Shown here: positions 19,111 through 27,710 of the stretch, one piece after another
How the letters are laid out: the number at the start of each line of letters is the position of its first letter
Position numbering within the stretch: the stretch's first letter is position 1
Notes under the pieces: generated by a model
Database searches by the model: none
The model's input: the letters and a program-made list of their open reading frames with translations, nothing else
Told to the model about the DNA's origin: nothing
Source: Simplicispira suum
Lineage (GTDB): Bacteria > Pseudomonadota > Gammaproteobacteria > Burkholderiales > Burkholderiaceae_C
Length of the DNA stretch: 64,000 bases
Assembly (NCBI RefSeq): GCF_003008595.1
Contig: NZ_CP027669.1
Coordinates: 3,720,001-3,784,000, forward strand
Direction: 5' to 3'
Translations under genes and position numbers: made by a program

Positions 19111-21876
19111 TCATGCCTGGAAAGCGTCGCTCAGGGCGGCTTCGGTGGCGGTCTGGGCTTCGGGCAAGCGCAACTGGCCGGAGATCAGGCGGGGGAGCAG
19201 GGTGTCGCGGAGGGTGGCGAGGGTTTGGGCTTGTTCAGCGTTGTGCCGAAAGCGAACAAACAGCGGGTCTATCAGCGCTGCAAAGTGTTCTGAAACTTCG
19301 CGGGTGGGTTTCAGGAAATTGATCCGCCACATGTTCGTCTGGCTGAGCTTGGCCTGCACCGCGCCGGTAATGTAAGGCGTGATATTTGTGCGCTGCATGG
19401 CGAGCATGACGTGCTCGGTAGCTACACCGTCTTTGCCTTGGAGAATGTGTGCGTGGTTGTTGACCCAGAATTTGCCCCACACGTACTGCATGATCGGATA
19501 TCCATTCGTATCTGCGACTGAGCCATCTTCGCCCGTTAGCAAATAGACGCCATCAAAAAGGTAGTTGTCCACGGTATCCATTAATGCAGCCGCACCGTAG
19601 TACGGATACGGTCCTTTCCGCTTTTCACGTTCTTGCCCGGAGAGAGGAACGCGTTTTGAGTCATGTATTGAAACTGCTTCCTTCAAGCTGACGTTTCGCC
19701 ACCCATTCGGCACCGGCCCCAACTCCGACTCCTCAAGCGCATCGGGAAACAGCGCGGCGGTGGCCTCATCCATGCCTTCGGGGGCGCGGCCTTCCATCTT
19801 GGCGCGCACGGGGTCGAAATCAACAAACCACGATTTGAACAGCGCCTGGGCGATGGCTTCGAGCGTGGCGTTGGTTTCGCGCAGGAGGGTGATGCGGTCG
19901 TCGAGGGCGCCCACAAGCGCTGAGATAGCTCGCTGATCTCCCGGGCAAGGAATCTGTGCTTCTATCGCGTTTAACGTTGTCTGGTTGATCAACGGCTGAC
20001 CGGAGCCGCTGCGCCAGTTATTGAGATTCAGCTGCTTGAGTAGGTAGTACAGAAAGCTCGGATCGTTCTCACCCTTCGCAGTTGCACGGATCGCGTTATC
20101 CGTCACCCAGCAAGCCTCACTAGAAAAATGGACAGAGCCACAGTAGGAACCGACGCGCCCGATGACGATAGTGTTCGGGGGCGAATTGAAGTCCCTGGCT
20201 TTGCCAATCAATCCGTTTGACCCAAATACCGGAACGGGGGCAACGTCTTCTCGCTCTGGGCTGGTACGACCGTTTGCAAAACTCAAGACTTCTTCCAGTC
20301 GTGTGAGGCGCAGCTCAGAACTCATACCCCAGCCCCCCAGCTTCGCCCGAATCACCGCATCCAGCTCCGCGCCTTTGGCCATCTGCTCGCCCAGCTTCTC
20401 GGTCAGCTTCTGCATCTTGTCGGCAAAGGCTTCGTCGTCGTCTTCCACCGCCTCAGCGCCCACGTAGCGGCCGGGGGTGAGCACATGGCCGTGCTGAGCG
20501 ATCTCCTGCAGGGGCACGCTGCGGCAGAAACCGGGGACGTCTTCATACGTGGCAACGCTGGCGCCTGCGGGCGCCTCGCCGCGCCAGGCGGCCACGGTGG
20601 CGGCGATGCGGTCGATGACTTCGTCCGTCAGCTCGCCCTGCACGCGGCTGATCATGGTGGCGAGCTTGCGGGCGTCGATGAACAGCACCTCGCCCTTGCG
20701 CTGTTTCTGCTTGGCCAAAAACCACAGGCAGGCGGGGATTTGCGTGTTGAAGAACAGCTGGCCGGGCAAGGCAATCATCACTTCGACCACGTCGGCTTCG
20801 ACCATGGCGGCGCGGATCTGGCCTTCGCTGTTCTGGCTGCTGCTCATGGAGCCATTGGCCAGCACGATGCCGGCGCGCCCGCTGGGTTTGAGGTGGTGCA
20901 GCATGTGCTGCAGCCAGGCGTAGTTAGCGTTGCCCTGGGGTGGGTCGCCATACACCCAGCGCGGGTCGCCTTCGAGGCTGCCGTGCCACCAGTCGCTCAC
21001 GTTGAACGGCGGGTTGGCCAGGATGAAGTCGGCGCGCAGGTCGGGGTGCTGGTTGCGCACAAAGGTGTCGGCGGGTTCGCGCCCCAGGTTGAAGTCGATG
21101 CCGCGAATGGCCAGGTTCATGGCGGCCAGGCGCCAGGTGGTGGGGTTGCTTTCCTGCCCGTAGATGGACACGTCGTTGATCTTGCCGCCATGCGCTTCGA
21201 TGAACTTCTCGCTCTGCACAAACATGCCGCCCGAGCCGCAGCACGGGTCGTACACCTTGCCGCTGTGCGGATTGAGCACGGCGACCAGGGTTTTGACGAT
21301 GCTGGCGGGCGTGTAGAACTGCCCGCCGCGCTTGCCTTCGGCGCTGGCGAACATGCCCAGAAAGTATTCGTACACCTGGCCCAGGGTGTCGCGCGCTACG
21401 TCGGGTGTGGCGCCAAAACCGATGGTGGACACCAAGTCGACCAGCTCGCCCAGCTTGCCGTCGGGCAACTGGGCGCGGGCAAAGCGCTTGTCCAAAATGC
21501 CTTTGAGCTTGGGGTTGTCGCCTTCGATGAGGGCCAGCGCGTCGTCGATGTGTTTGCCAATGCCCGGCTGCTTGGCCTGGGCGCGCAGTTGCTCCCAGCG
21601 GGCGCCTTCGGGCACCCAGAACACGTTGCCCGAGGTGTAGTAGTCGCGGTCGTCCAGCTCGGCAGCCAGGTCTTCGGCTGCGGCTTCGCCGTAGTAGTAC
21701 TCGTCGTTGGGGTCGGCCAGGCGCGCGGCCACTTCGGCGCGGCGGGCAGCAAACGTGTCGCTGATGTATTTGACGAAGATGAGGCCGAGCACCAGGTGCT
21801 TGTATTCGGCCGCGTCCATGTTGGCGCGCAGTTTGTCGGCGGTGGCCCAGAGGGTTTTTTTGATGTCGTCGAGCAT
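19111..21876 (-). CDS. hsdM-hsdS: Type I restriction M and S subunits read as one 921-residue protein
   Basis: Residues 1-517 are HsdM, the adenine methyltransferase. SAM motif I is at 210-217 (DPCCGSGG) and the catalytic NPPF at 288-291, with an N-terminal HsdM helical domain before them. From M518 ([13 protein letters not shown]) the same frame continues as HsdS, the specificity subunit. HsdS has two target-recognition halves and the conserved spacer helices [20 protein letters not shown] and [20 protein letters not shown]. The junction reads [11 protein letters not shown]. If the G6 run at 20333-20338 were G7, HsdM would end KLGGLGYEF and stop at 20315-20317, and hsdS would start at ATG 20325, overlapping it. 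So this is either a real M-S fusion created by one base or a homopolymer error. Both halves look complete. Confidence 0.9.
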   Translation of the reverse strand: MLDDIKKTLWATADKLRANMDAAEYKHLVLGLIFVKYISDTFAARRAEVAARLADPNDEYYYGEAAAEDLAAELDDRDYYTSGNVFWVPEGARWEQLRAQAKQPGIGKHIDDALALIEGDNPKLKGILDKRFARAQLPDGKLGELVDLVSTIGFGATPDVARDTLGQVYEYFLGMFASAEGKRGGQFYTPASIVKTLVAVLNPHSGKVYDPCCGSGGMFVQSEKFIEAHGGKINDVSIYGQESNPTTWRLAAMNLAIRGIDFNLGREPADTFVRNQHPDLRADFILANPPFNVSDWWHGSLEGDPRWVYGDPPQGNANYAWLQHMLHHLKPSGRAGIVLANGSMSSSQNSEGQIRAAMVEADVVEVMIALPGQLFFNTQIPACLWFLAKQKQRKGEVLFIDARKLATMISRVQGELTDEVIDRIAATVAAWRGEAPAGASVATYEDVPGFCRSVPLQEIAQHGHVLTPGRYVGAEAVEDDDEAFADKMQKLTEKLGEQMAKGAELDAVIRAKLGGWGMSSELRLTRLEEVLSFANGRTSPEREDVAPVPVFGSNGLIGKARDFNSPPNTIVIGRVGSYCGSVHFSSEACWVTDNAIRATAKGENDPSFLYYLLKQLNLNNWRSGSGQPLINQTTLNAIEAQIPCPGDQRAISALVGALDDRITLLRETNATLEAIAQALFKSWFVDFDPVRAKMEGRAPEGMDEATAALFPDALEESELGPVPNGWRNVSLKEAVSIHDSKRVPLSGQEREKRKGPYPYYGAAALMDTVDNYLFDGVYLLTGEDGSVADTNGYPIMQYVWGKFWVNNHAHILQGKDGVATEHVMLAMQRTNITPYITGAVQAKLSQTNMWRINFLKPTREVSEHFAALIDPLFVRFRHNAEQAQTLATLRDTLLPRLISGQLRLPEAQTATEAALSDAFQA

Positions 21877-21974
21877 GGGGGATCAGAGGGCTTTTTTATT
21901 GGCGGCTGCCATCGTCTGGACGAAGCCGTATTTGCGGGCCTGGGGGGCGCAGGAATTGAGGTCGGGCTTGTGCG

Positions 21975-22037
21975 TATTTTTATGGTCGAAAGTGGCTCTA
22001 GCGCTTTAACAGCAAGCGTAAGCAGCTATCAAAATAG
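21975..22037 (+). repeat. Short dispersed repeat, copy 4
   Basis: GGCTCTAGCGCTTTAACAGC followed by AAGCGTAAGCAGCTATCAAAA. It lies just downstream of the hipA stop (22044) and upstream of hsdM, filling much of that 167-bp gap. Confidence 0.75.
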
Positions 22038-22043
22038 GAATTA

Positions 22044-23348
22044 TCAAGCGGTGCCCAGTGGCGCATCCTCTGCCGGGTGGGCCGTGAGGCGGCGAATGGT
22101 GAGGGCGCAGCGCTGGTCGATCAGGGCAACGATCTGGTCGATGACGGGGTGGCCCGTGCCCTGGCTCTGAAACGCGGTCTGGGTGGCACGCGCCAAGTCG
22201 GGCAGGCGCTTGGCAATGTCCAGAATGCGCTTTTTGACCTGTGCGGGCGACAAGGCGGCCTCGATGGCAAATTGCTCCCAGTGCCGTGCCATCACTTCTG
22301 CAAACTTGTATTTGCTGCCGATTTTCATGGCCATTTTTTCGGTGAGCGTGGGGTAGACGGCGGTGCACAGTGCGTCGTACAGGGGCGTGAGCACGGCGCC
22401 CGCAGGGGTGTAGAGCAGCGAGAAGTTCTTGCCGTGGGCATCGTGGTTACCGACCAGGGCGTTGAACACCACGTAGTCCAGCAACTTGAGCGTGTGCAGC
22501 GCGCTGGGGCGGGTGGCGCTGCGCACCAGCGCAAATGCCTGGGCCAAGCCCGGGCCGCCTTCGTTTTGGTATTTGTGCTCAGAGACGATGCCCAGCGCCT
22601 GGCAGAAGTCTTCCTGGTGCAGGCGTTGGGTCGGCAGGCTCGTTCGTTCCGTTACGTCGGCTTGCCGGTCATAACGTTCTACCAGCAGGTAGTGGCGCTG
22701 CTGCGCACCATCTGCAATGGCCCGAATCTGGGTGCGGGCAACATCCAGCTTCAAGGCGCCGGCCAGTGCCATGCAAAAGGCTTCGTTGAAGACGCTGCCG
22801 CCCACCCCGGCAATGGGCGGTTTGAGGATGTGGGTGCTGGGTGAGCCGTTGAGCGGCAGGCCGATGCGAAGGCCGTCCGCGTCCAGCACCACCGGCAATT
22901 TGTCTTGCGCACCGGCCAGCGAGAGACGCAGGCCGTCTTCGCCCGCACGCATGGGGCGCAGAGGCATTTCATCGAGCACCTGGAGCAGTTGCGCGTGGTC
23001 CAGCCAGCGCACTTCACGGGGGGCATCGGGAGGTTGAGGCAACTGGCCGGCGTCGAGCAAGGTGACGGCACCGGCACACTCACCGCCCAGGCTGTCCAGC
23101 AGGGCGTAGTCGTTCTGCTTGGAGATTTGCAAGGTTTTGGCGATCTGCTTGCGCTTGCCACCCTCGGGCAACAAGCCGGCGAAGAACGGACGGCTTGCCC
23201 TGTCGTCAAAGGGTTCTGAGCGAATGGGGAGGGATTGCGACAAAGGCGTGGTGGCGTCGGGTGCATAAGCAAAGCCCAGCCGCCCCTCTACTTGTGACAG
23301 GGTGCCAACGTGCGCGCCCAGCAACCAGACTTCAAGATGCCCCGCCAT
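22044..23348 (-). CDS. hipA: HipA-family serine/threonine kinase toxin
   Basis: A 434-residue HipA protein. In characterised cases HipA phosphorylates glutamyl-tRNA synthetase, halts translation and induces persistence. Visible landmarks are the N-terminal couple_hipA region (residues 1-110) and the P-loop-like segment with the regulatory Ser (LSLAGAQDK, S143 region). The catalytic NHDAHGKN is at 301-308 and the metal-binding YDA at 324-326. All catalytic residues are kept, so the toxin looks intact. It begins 1 bp after the hipB stop (TGA-C-ATG), a typical coupled antitoxin-toxin order. It is controlled through the hipB operators. Confidence 0.92.
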   Translation of the reverse strand: MAGHLEVWLLGAHVGTLSQVEGRLGFAYAPDATTPLSQSLPIRSEPFDDRASRPFFAGLLPEGGKRKQIAKTLQISKQNDYALLDSLGGECAGAVTLLDAGQLPQPPDAPREVRWLDHAQLLQVLDEMPLRPMRAGEDGLRLSLAGAQDKLPVVLDADGLRIGLPLNGSPSTHILKPPIAGVGGSVFNEAFCMALAGALKLDVARTQIRAIADGAQQRHYLLVERYDRQADVTERTSLPTQRLHQEDFCQALGIVSEHKYQNEGGPGLAQAFALVRSATRPSALHTLKLLDYVVFNALVGNHDAHGKNFSLLYTPAGAVLTPLYDALCTAVYPTLTEKMAMKIGSKYKFAEVMARHWEQFAIEAALSPAQVKKRILDIAKRLPDLARATQTAFQSQGTGHPVIDQIVALIDQRCALTIRRLTAHPAEDAPLGTA

Positions 23349-23349
23349 G

Positions 23350-23571
23350 TCAGGCCAAACCCTCGACGGCGAGGCTGCCGCCCAGTGTGTTCAGCACTTT
23401 TAGCAGGGTCTGCAGGCGAATGGTGGGCTTGCCGGCCTCCAGCTCCACAATAAAGCGCACGCCAACGCCCGCCGCCAGTGCCAATTGGGGTTGGGTGAGG
23501 CCCAGCCTGTGGCGAGCAGCCAAAACGGCGGCGCCCAGTGCTTCGGGGGAGTTGGTGGGGGTGATGGCCAT
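23350..23571 (-). CDS. hipB: HipB-like helix-turn-helix antitoxin
   Basis: A 73-residue XRE-type protein. The helix-turn-helix is at about residues 13-50 (LGAAVLAARHRLGLTQPQLA, then LAAGVGVRFIVELEAG). The tail LGGSLAVEGLA resembles the HipB C-terminus that is degraded to free the toxin. It is expected to neutralise HipA by complex formation and repress the operon. The promoter carries three matching palindromes, the nearest beginning 4 bp upstream of the start codon and covering the ribosome site. Confidence 0.88.
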   Translation of the reverse strand: MAITPTNSPEALGAAVLAARHRLGLTQPQLALAAGVGVRFIVELEAGKPTIRLQTLLKVLNTLGGSLAVEGLA

Positions 23572-23574
23572 GTA

Positions 23575-23594
23575 AATTTCCTGATCAGGAAATT
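23575..23594. promoter_or_regulatory. HipB operator-like palindrome 1
   Basis: AATTTCCTGATCAGGAAATT is a perfect 20-bp palindrome ending 3 bp before the hipB start codon. On the coding strand its AGGAAATT half contains the likely Shine-Dalgarno, so a bound repressor would block initiation directly. Confidence 0.75.
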
Positions 23595-23624
23595 ATGTAG
23601 CCTATTCAGCGGGTTGGCAATATA

Positions 23625-23644
23625 AATTTCCCGATAGGGAATTT
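23625..23644. promoter_or_regulatory. HipB operator-like palindrome 2
   Basis: AATTTCCCGATAGGGAATTT has arms that match with one break. It has the same core as palindrome 1 (TTTCC-n-GGAA), and its centre is 50 bp upstream of it. Confidence 0.7.
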
Positions 23645-23677
23645 TGACTGTTTGTTGGCAAGGGCATTGACAAATCA

Positions 23678-23689
23678 TCCCGATCGGGA
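23678..23689. promoter_or_regulatory. HipB operator-like palindrome 3
   Basis: TCCCGATCGGGA is perfect over 12 bp and extends on one side to GGGAAATT, the same half-site as the others. Its centre is 49 bp from palindrome 2, giving three regularly spaced sites between hipB and the vapC stop. Confidence 0.7.
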
Positions 23690-23740
23690 AATTTTCGCAT
23701 TGTCACTCCCGCCTGGTACTGCATCCGTCATTCGGGCCAT

Positions 23741-24163
23741 CTACTTGGTGACGACCCAGTTCTCGACCGCCAGGCCATCGACGCGGCAGAACTCGCGCTC
23801 GTTGTTGGTCACCAGCACCCAGCCCTCGGCCCGCGCGTGTGCGGCTATCCAGAGGTCGTTGTTGCTCATATTCGGTATTGGCTGACCTGCACGCTCCAGC
23901 CCGCTGCGGATCTGGCCATAGTGCTGGCCTGCCGCGTGGGTCAATGGCATCACCTGGATGGTGCTTTGCAGTTGCTGCAGCGCGGCAAGGGCTTTGGCCC
24001 GGGCCTGGCTTTTTTCTGCGCCGTGCTGCAGCTCGCCCAGGGTGACGACGGACATGGCGAGGGCATCTGCGCTGAGCTGCTCAAAACGCGCCCGCACGGC
24101 AGGCGGGTTGTGTTTGGCGATGTAGATGCAGATGTTGGTATCGAGCAAGTAGCGGATAGCCAT
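23741..24163 (-). CDS. vapC: VapC-type PIN-domain ribonuclease toxin
   Basis: A 140-residue PIN domain toxin; characterised VapC proteins cut tRNA or rRNA. The acidic metal-binding residues are in place: Asp in YLLDTNICIY, Glu in VTLGELQHG, Asp in MSNNDLWIAAHA, and the C-terminal NNEREF. The length is standard and the gene looks intact. Its ATG directly follows the vapB stop with no gap (TGA-ATG), the normal antitoxin-first order. It is the gene of the island's second toxin module, 169 bp from hipB. Confidence 0.92.
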   Translation of the reverse strand: MAIRYLLDTNICIYIAKHNPPAVRARFEQLSADALAMSVVTLGELQHGAEKSQARAKALAALQQLQSTIQVMPLTHAAGQHYGQIRSGLERAGQPIPNMSNNDLWIAAHARAEGWVLVTNNEREFCRVDGLAVENWVVTK

Positions 24164-24400
24164 TCAAAAGGCCTCGCGCTCTTGGGGCGGCGTGTCGGTG
24201 CGGCCTTCTTCCATGAAGTCGGCAGGCAGGCGGGTCAAGGCATCAAAGATGGCAGCGGCATTGGTGGGGCGTTCGCGCAGGACAATGTCATTGCCCTGCC
24301 GGAAAATCTCGACTTGCTCGGTATCGAAGCGAAATTCCTTGGGCAGACGCACGGCCTGGCTGTTGCCGGACTGGAAAACGCGGGCGTAGGTCATGTGCAT
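24164..24400 (-). CDS. vapB: VapB-type AbrB-fold antitoxin
   Basis: A 78-residue antitoxin with the swapped-hairpin AbrB DNA-binding domain (YARVFQSGNSQAVRLPKEF), followed by a C-terminal segment that would wrap VapC. Two ATGs are possible, at 24400 (MHMTYAR) and 24394 (MTYAR). GGGAG stands 5 or 11 nt upstream of them, respectively, and I list the first. A longer reading through 24442 runs into the operator and is unlikely. Represses its own promoter by family analogy. Confidence 0.88.
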   Translation of the reverse strand: MHMTYARVFQSGNSQAVRLPKEFRFDTEQVEIFRQGNDIVLRERPTNAAAIFDALTRLPADFMEEGRTDTPPQEREAF

Positions 24401-24413
24401 TTTCTCCCTGAAA

Positions 24414-24432
24414 TATATACATAAAGTATATA
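24414..24432. promoter_or_regulatory. VapB operator-like inverted repeat
   Basis: TATATAC-ATAAA-GTATATA: perfect 7-bp arms, 5-bp centre, 14 bp upstream of the vapB start. It is AT-rich and isolated in GC-rich sequence, matching the usual autoregulatory sites of AbrB-type antitoxins. Confidence 0.7.
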
Positions 24433-24499
24433 CGCCTTGCATGCGCTGTCAATGTGAAGAAGACCGCGTGTGGGGCGAATGCGGTCTCGGCTTCACCAA

Positions 24500-24532
24500 C
24501 AAAAAAAGCACCCGGCGTTTCCGCCAAGTGCT
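24500..24532 (-). terminator. Rho-independent terminator of tRNA-Val
   Basis: On the minus strand a hairpin AGCACTTGGCGG-AAAC-GCCGGGTGCT (one 2-bp mismatch) is followed by a run of Ts (24501-24507). It begins about 18 bp past the tRNA 3' end. Confidence 0.8.
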
Positions 24533-24549
24533 TCATTCATTTCATGTTC

Positions 24550-24624
24550 TGGTGGGCGATGCAAGCTTCGAACTTGCGACCCCTGCAGTGTGAATGCAGT
24601 GCTCTACCCCTGAGCTAATCGCCC
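24550..24624 (-). tRNA. tRNA-Val (anticodon CAC)
   Basis: A full cloverleaf of 75 nt with encoded CCA. The acceptor stem is GGGCGAT/ATCGCCC and the D arm is GCTC-AGGGGTA-GAGC. The anticodon arm is CTGCA-TTCACAC-TGCAG, with CAC at positions 34-36 reading GUG. The T arm is GCAAG-TTCGAAG-CTTGC. Its 3' end faces the defence and toxin island, a common integration position, although no attachment repeat or integrase was found. Confidence 0.95.
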
Positions 24625-24663
24625 TATTGCGTTTGCAACAGCCCGCTATTATTGCACAGCTTT

Positions 24664-25377
24664 TCAGGCGTTTTTGGCAATCGGCCAGACGGTTTTGCCT
24701 CCGCTGGCCTTGTCAATGTCGCGCAGCAGGAGAGCATGTGCTTGCAGCTCGGCTTCGCTCGCAGGCAGCACGCGCAGGCTGAGCGTGCGCAGATCCAGGC
24801 TCGGTACGCTTCCCTCGGCGCCGCCGGGGCCCGTTTCCTCGGCGATCAGCAAGGCGTCCTGCCCGCGCGTGAGGTTGATGTACACGTCGGCCAGCAGCTC
24901 GGCGTCGAGCAGCGCGCCGTGCAGGGTGCGGCTGGAGTTGTCCACGCCCAGGCGGTCGCACAGGGCGTCGAGCGAATTGCGCTTGCCGGGGTACAGCTCC
25001 TTGGCCATGGCCAGGGTGTCGGTGACGCGCTCGACGTGCGCGGCAAAAGGCGGCAGGCCGGCGAGTTCCAGCTCCTTGTTCAAAAAGCTGACGTCGAAGG
25101 CTGCGTTGTGGATGATGACTTCGGCGTCGCGCAGGTAGTCGATGAACTCCGCCGCCACGGCCTCGAAGCGGGGCTTGTCGCGCAGGAATTCGTTGCTGAT
25201 GCCGTGCACCTTGAGCGCGTCTTCGTGGCTGTCGCGCCCAGGGTTCAGGTAGTAGTGGAAATGGCGCCCGGTGAGCTTGCGGTTGAGCAGCTCGACGCAG
25301 CCGATCTCGATGACGCGGTCGCCCGCGTCGGCCGACAGGCCCGTGGTTTCGGTGTCAAGAATGATTTGCCGGCTCAT
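24664..25377 (-). CDS. dnaQ: DNA polymerase III epsilon subunit (3'-5' proofreading exonuclease)
   Basis: A 237-residue DEDDh exonuclease that proofreads in the replicative polymerase core. Exo I is at the very start (IILDTETTGLS, D and E ligands). Exo II is EVIIHNAAFDVSFLN and Exo III is HGALLDAELLADVYINL, with the catalytic His and Asp. The C-terminal region after about residue 185 would carry the clamp-binding and alpha-binding segment. It lies 39 bp upstream of tRNA-Val on the same strand, an arrangement common in Burkholderiales. It marks the return to core genome after the island. Confidence 0.93.
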   Translation of the reverse strand: MSRQIILDTETTGLSADAGDRVIEIGCVELLNRKLTGRHFHYYLNPGRDSHEDALKVHGISNEFLRDKPRFEAVAAEFIDYLRDAEVIIHNAAFDVSFLNKELELAGLPPFAAHVERVTDTLAMAKELYPGKRNSLDALCDRLGVDNSSRTLHGALLDAELLADVYINLTRGQDALLIAEETGPGGAEGSVPSLDLRTLSLRVLPASEAELQAHALLLRDIDKASGGKTVWPIAKNA

Positions 25378-25402
25378 GGCTGCGCCCTGCCCTGACGGGC
25401 CA

Positions 25403-25741
25403 TCAGTGGTTTTCCTTGGCGTGGTTGATGGAGTATTTGGGGATCTCCACCGTCACATCCTTGCCCGCCAGAATGGCCTGGCACGAGAGCCGCGACTGCG
25501 GCTCCAGGCCCCAGGCACGGTCGAGCAGGTCTTCTTCCTCCTCCTCGGCCTCATTGAGCGACTCCAGGCCTTCGCGCACGACCACATGGCAAGTCGTGCA
25601 GGCGCAGCTCATATCGCAGGCGTGCTCGATGTTGATCTTGTTTTCCAGCAAGGCCTCACAAATGCTGGTGCCGGCGGGCGCCGTGATTTCGGCACCTTCT
25701 GGGCAGTATTCGGGGTGCGGCAGGACTTTGATGACGGGCAT
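25403..25741 (-). CDS. fdx: ISC-system [2Fe-2S] ferredoxin
   Basis: A 112-residue adrenodoxin-type ferredoxin, the electron donor for cluster assembly on IscU. Cluster ligands are C42, C48 and C51 (ACDMSCACTTCH) and C87 (RLSCQAIL); C46 is an extra Cys inside the loop. The acidic patch EAEEEEEDLLD (residues 64-74) fits partner docking. It is the last gene of the isc operon, 18 bp after hscA. Confidence 0.95.
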   Translation of the reverse strand: MPVIKVLPHPEYCPEGAEITAPAGTSICEALLENKINIEHACDMSCACTTCHVVVREGLESLNEAEEEEEDLLDRAWGLEPQSRLSCQAILAGKDVTVEIPKYSINHAKENH

Positions 25742-25759
25742 GAATCGGGGTCTCGGTGT

Positions 25760-27646
25760 TCAAAGGGTGTCAATGCGCTTGCCGGCGAGCGCATCGCGGA
25801 TGCTGCGGTTCATGCGCTCGGCGGCGAAGGCTTCGGTGCTTGCGGCCAGGGCCTGGGTGGCGGCCTCGATGGCTGCGGCATCACCACTGCCAGTGCGCGC
25901 GGTTTCGAGCTGGCGCATCAGCGAGTCGATGCGGGCGCGCTCGCTCGCCTCCAGCAGGTCGCCGTCCGCTGCAAGTGCGGTGGCCGTGGCCGCCAGCAGG
26001 CGCTCGGCGTCCACACGGGCCTCGGCGACGGCACGCGCGCGAATGTCGTCAGACGCCGTGGCAAAACCCTCCTGCAGCATGCGGGTGATCTCGTCGTCGC
26101 TCAGCCCGTACGAGGGCTTGACGTCGATGCGCGCTTCAATCCCGCTGGTCTGCTCGCGCGCGTTCACGCTCAGCAGGCCATCGGCGTCCACAGTGAAGGT
26201 GACGCGGATGCGCGCCGCGCCGGCCGTCATCGGCGGAATCCCGCGCAGCTCGAAACGCGCCAGGCTGCGGCAATCCTGAACCAGGTCGCGTTCGCCCTGC
26301 ACGACATGGATCGCCAGCGCGGTCTGCCCGTCCTTGAAGGTGGTGAAGTCCTGCGCCTTGGCGGTGGGAATGGTTTCGTTGCGCGAAATGATGCGCTCGA
26401 CCAGGCCTCCCATGGTCTCCAGGCCCAGCGAAAGCGGAATCACGTCGAGCAGCAGCAGGTCTTCAGCGCCCGCATTGCCGGCCAACTGATTGGCCTGGAC
26501 GGCGGCGCCGAGCGCCACCACTTCGTCCGGGTTCAGGTTGGTCAGTGGCGGTTGGCCAAAGAAATCGGCCACGGCACGCTGCACTTGCGGCATGCGCGTC
26601 GCGCCGCCGACCATGACGACGCCCTTGACGTCGGCGGGTGTGAGTCGCGCATCGCGCAACACGCGCCGGACCACGGCCAGGCTGCGGGCGGTGAGCGGTG
26701 CAGTCGCCGTATCAAAATCCGAACATTTAACGTCGAAATGCACGCTGGCGCTTGATAGCTCTACGTGGAACGCTACACTTTCGGTAGCAGTCAGGGCTTC
26801 CTTGCACCGTCTGGCCGCCACACGCGCGGCGCCTTTGTCGGAAGGATTGGCCAGTACAGAGCCCGTCTGCGCCAACACCCAATCGGCCAGGGCAGCGTCG
26901 TAGTCGTCGCCGCCCAGAGCCGAATCGCCGCCGGTGGCGATCACCTCAAACACGCCCTGGGCTAGGCGAAGAATTGAAATGTCAAAGGTACCGCCGCCCA
27001 GGTCGTACACCGCGTACACACCCTCGCTGGCGTTGTCCAGGCCATAGGCAATGGCCGCCGCCGTGGGTTCGTTGATGAGGCGCAGCACGTCGATGCCGGC
27101 CAGGCGCGCGGCGTCCTTTGTGGCCTGGCGCTGCGCGTCGTCGAAATATGCGGGCACCGTGATGACGGCGCCGTACAGCTCGTCGTCAAAGCTGTCTTCG
27201 GCGCGCTGGCGCAGCGTGGCAAGGATTTCCGCGCTCACTTCCACCGGTGACTTGGCACCCTGTGCGGTAGCAATGCGCAGCATGCCGGCGACGTTGCCTT
27301 GCGCTTCAAGGTCCTCCTCATGCTCCAGCGCATAGGGCAGCTTGTCTGCCGCCGCAATATCGCCCCGACCGCGACCCATGAAACGCTTGACCGAAGCAAT
27401 GGTGTTGGCGGCGTCCTGCTGCAGAAAGGGAATGGCGTCATGGCCAATCTGGCGCCCGCCGGTTTCGGGATAGCGCACGATGGACGGGAGCAGCACCCTG
27501 CCCTGCGCGTCGGGAAGGCATTCGGCCACACCACTGCGTACTGCGGCGACCAAAGAATGCGTGGTGCCCAGGTCAATGCCTACCGCCAGACGCCGCTGGT
27601 GGGGCTTGGGGGATTGGCCGGGTTCGGAAATCTGCAGCAGCGCCAT
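25760..27646 (-). CDS. hscA: Fe-S cluster transfer chaperone HscA (Hsp70 type)
   Basis: A 628-residue specialised Hsp70 that binds the LPPVK motif of IscU and drives cluster release with HscB. The ATPase domain shows [13 protein letters not shown] near the N-terminus, [17 protein letters not shown], and [14 protein letters not shown]. The substrate domain shows [21 protein letters not shown] start it at ATG 27646 ([10 protein letters not shown]); the frame open further upstream is non-coding. A segment near residues 285-310 ([20 protein letters not shown]) is longer than I expect for the family and may derive from a decayed repeat copy. It follows hscB by 64 bp. Confidence 0.93.
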   Translation of the reverse strand: MALLQISEPGQSPKPHQRRLAVGIDLGTTHSLVAAVRSGVAECLPDAQGRVLLPSIVRYPETGGRQIGHDAIPFLQQDAANTIASVKRFMGRGRGDIAAADKLPYALEHEEDLEAQGNVAGMLRIATAQGAKSPVEVSAEILATLRQRAEDSFDDELYGAVITVPAYFDDAQRQATKDAARLAGIDVLRLINEPTAAAIAYGLDNASEGVYAVYDLGGGTFDISILRLAQGVFEVIATGGDSALGGDDYDAALADWVLAQTGSVLANPSDKGAARVAARRCKEALTATESVAFHVELSSASVHFDVKCSDFDTATAPLTARSLAVVRRVLRDARLTPADVKGVVMVGGATRMPQVQRAVADFFGQPPLTNLNPDEVVALGAAVQANQLAGNAGAEDLLLLDVIPLSLGLETMGGLVERIISRNETIPTAKAQDFTTFKDGQTALAIHVVQGERDLVQDCRSLARFELRGIPPMTAGAARIRVTFTVDADGLLSVNAREQTSGIEARIDVKPSYGLSDDEITRMLQEGFATASDDIRARAVAEARVDAERLLAATATALAADGDLLEASERARIDSLMRQLETARTGSGDAAAIEAATQALAASTEAFAAERMNRSIRDALAGKRIDTL

Positions 27647-27710
27647 GGAATCCTGTCGTGATCGAAAACGCCGGGGCCGCCTCGTGCGAAGCGGCTGGCC
27701 GGGCAACCGC

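Noticed and set aside
24550..24624. Attachment-site duplication of the tRNA-Val 3' end
   Set aside because: I looked for the tRNA 3' sequence near the far end of the island (about 11.7-12.6 kb) and saw no second copy.
26711..26788. Possible further copy of the short repeat inside hscA
   Set aside because: Only the GCTGGCGCTTGATAGCT part resembles the family. The arms and the CAGCTAT-AAAA end are missing, so it may be coincidence.
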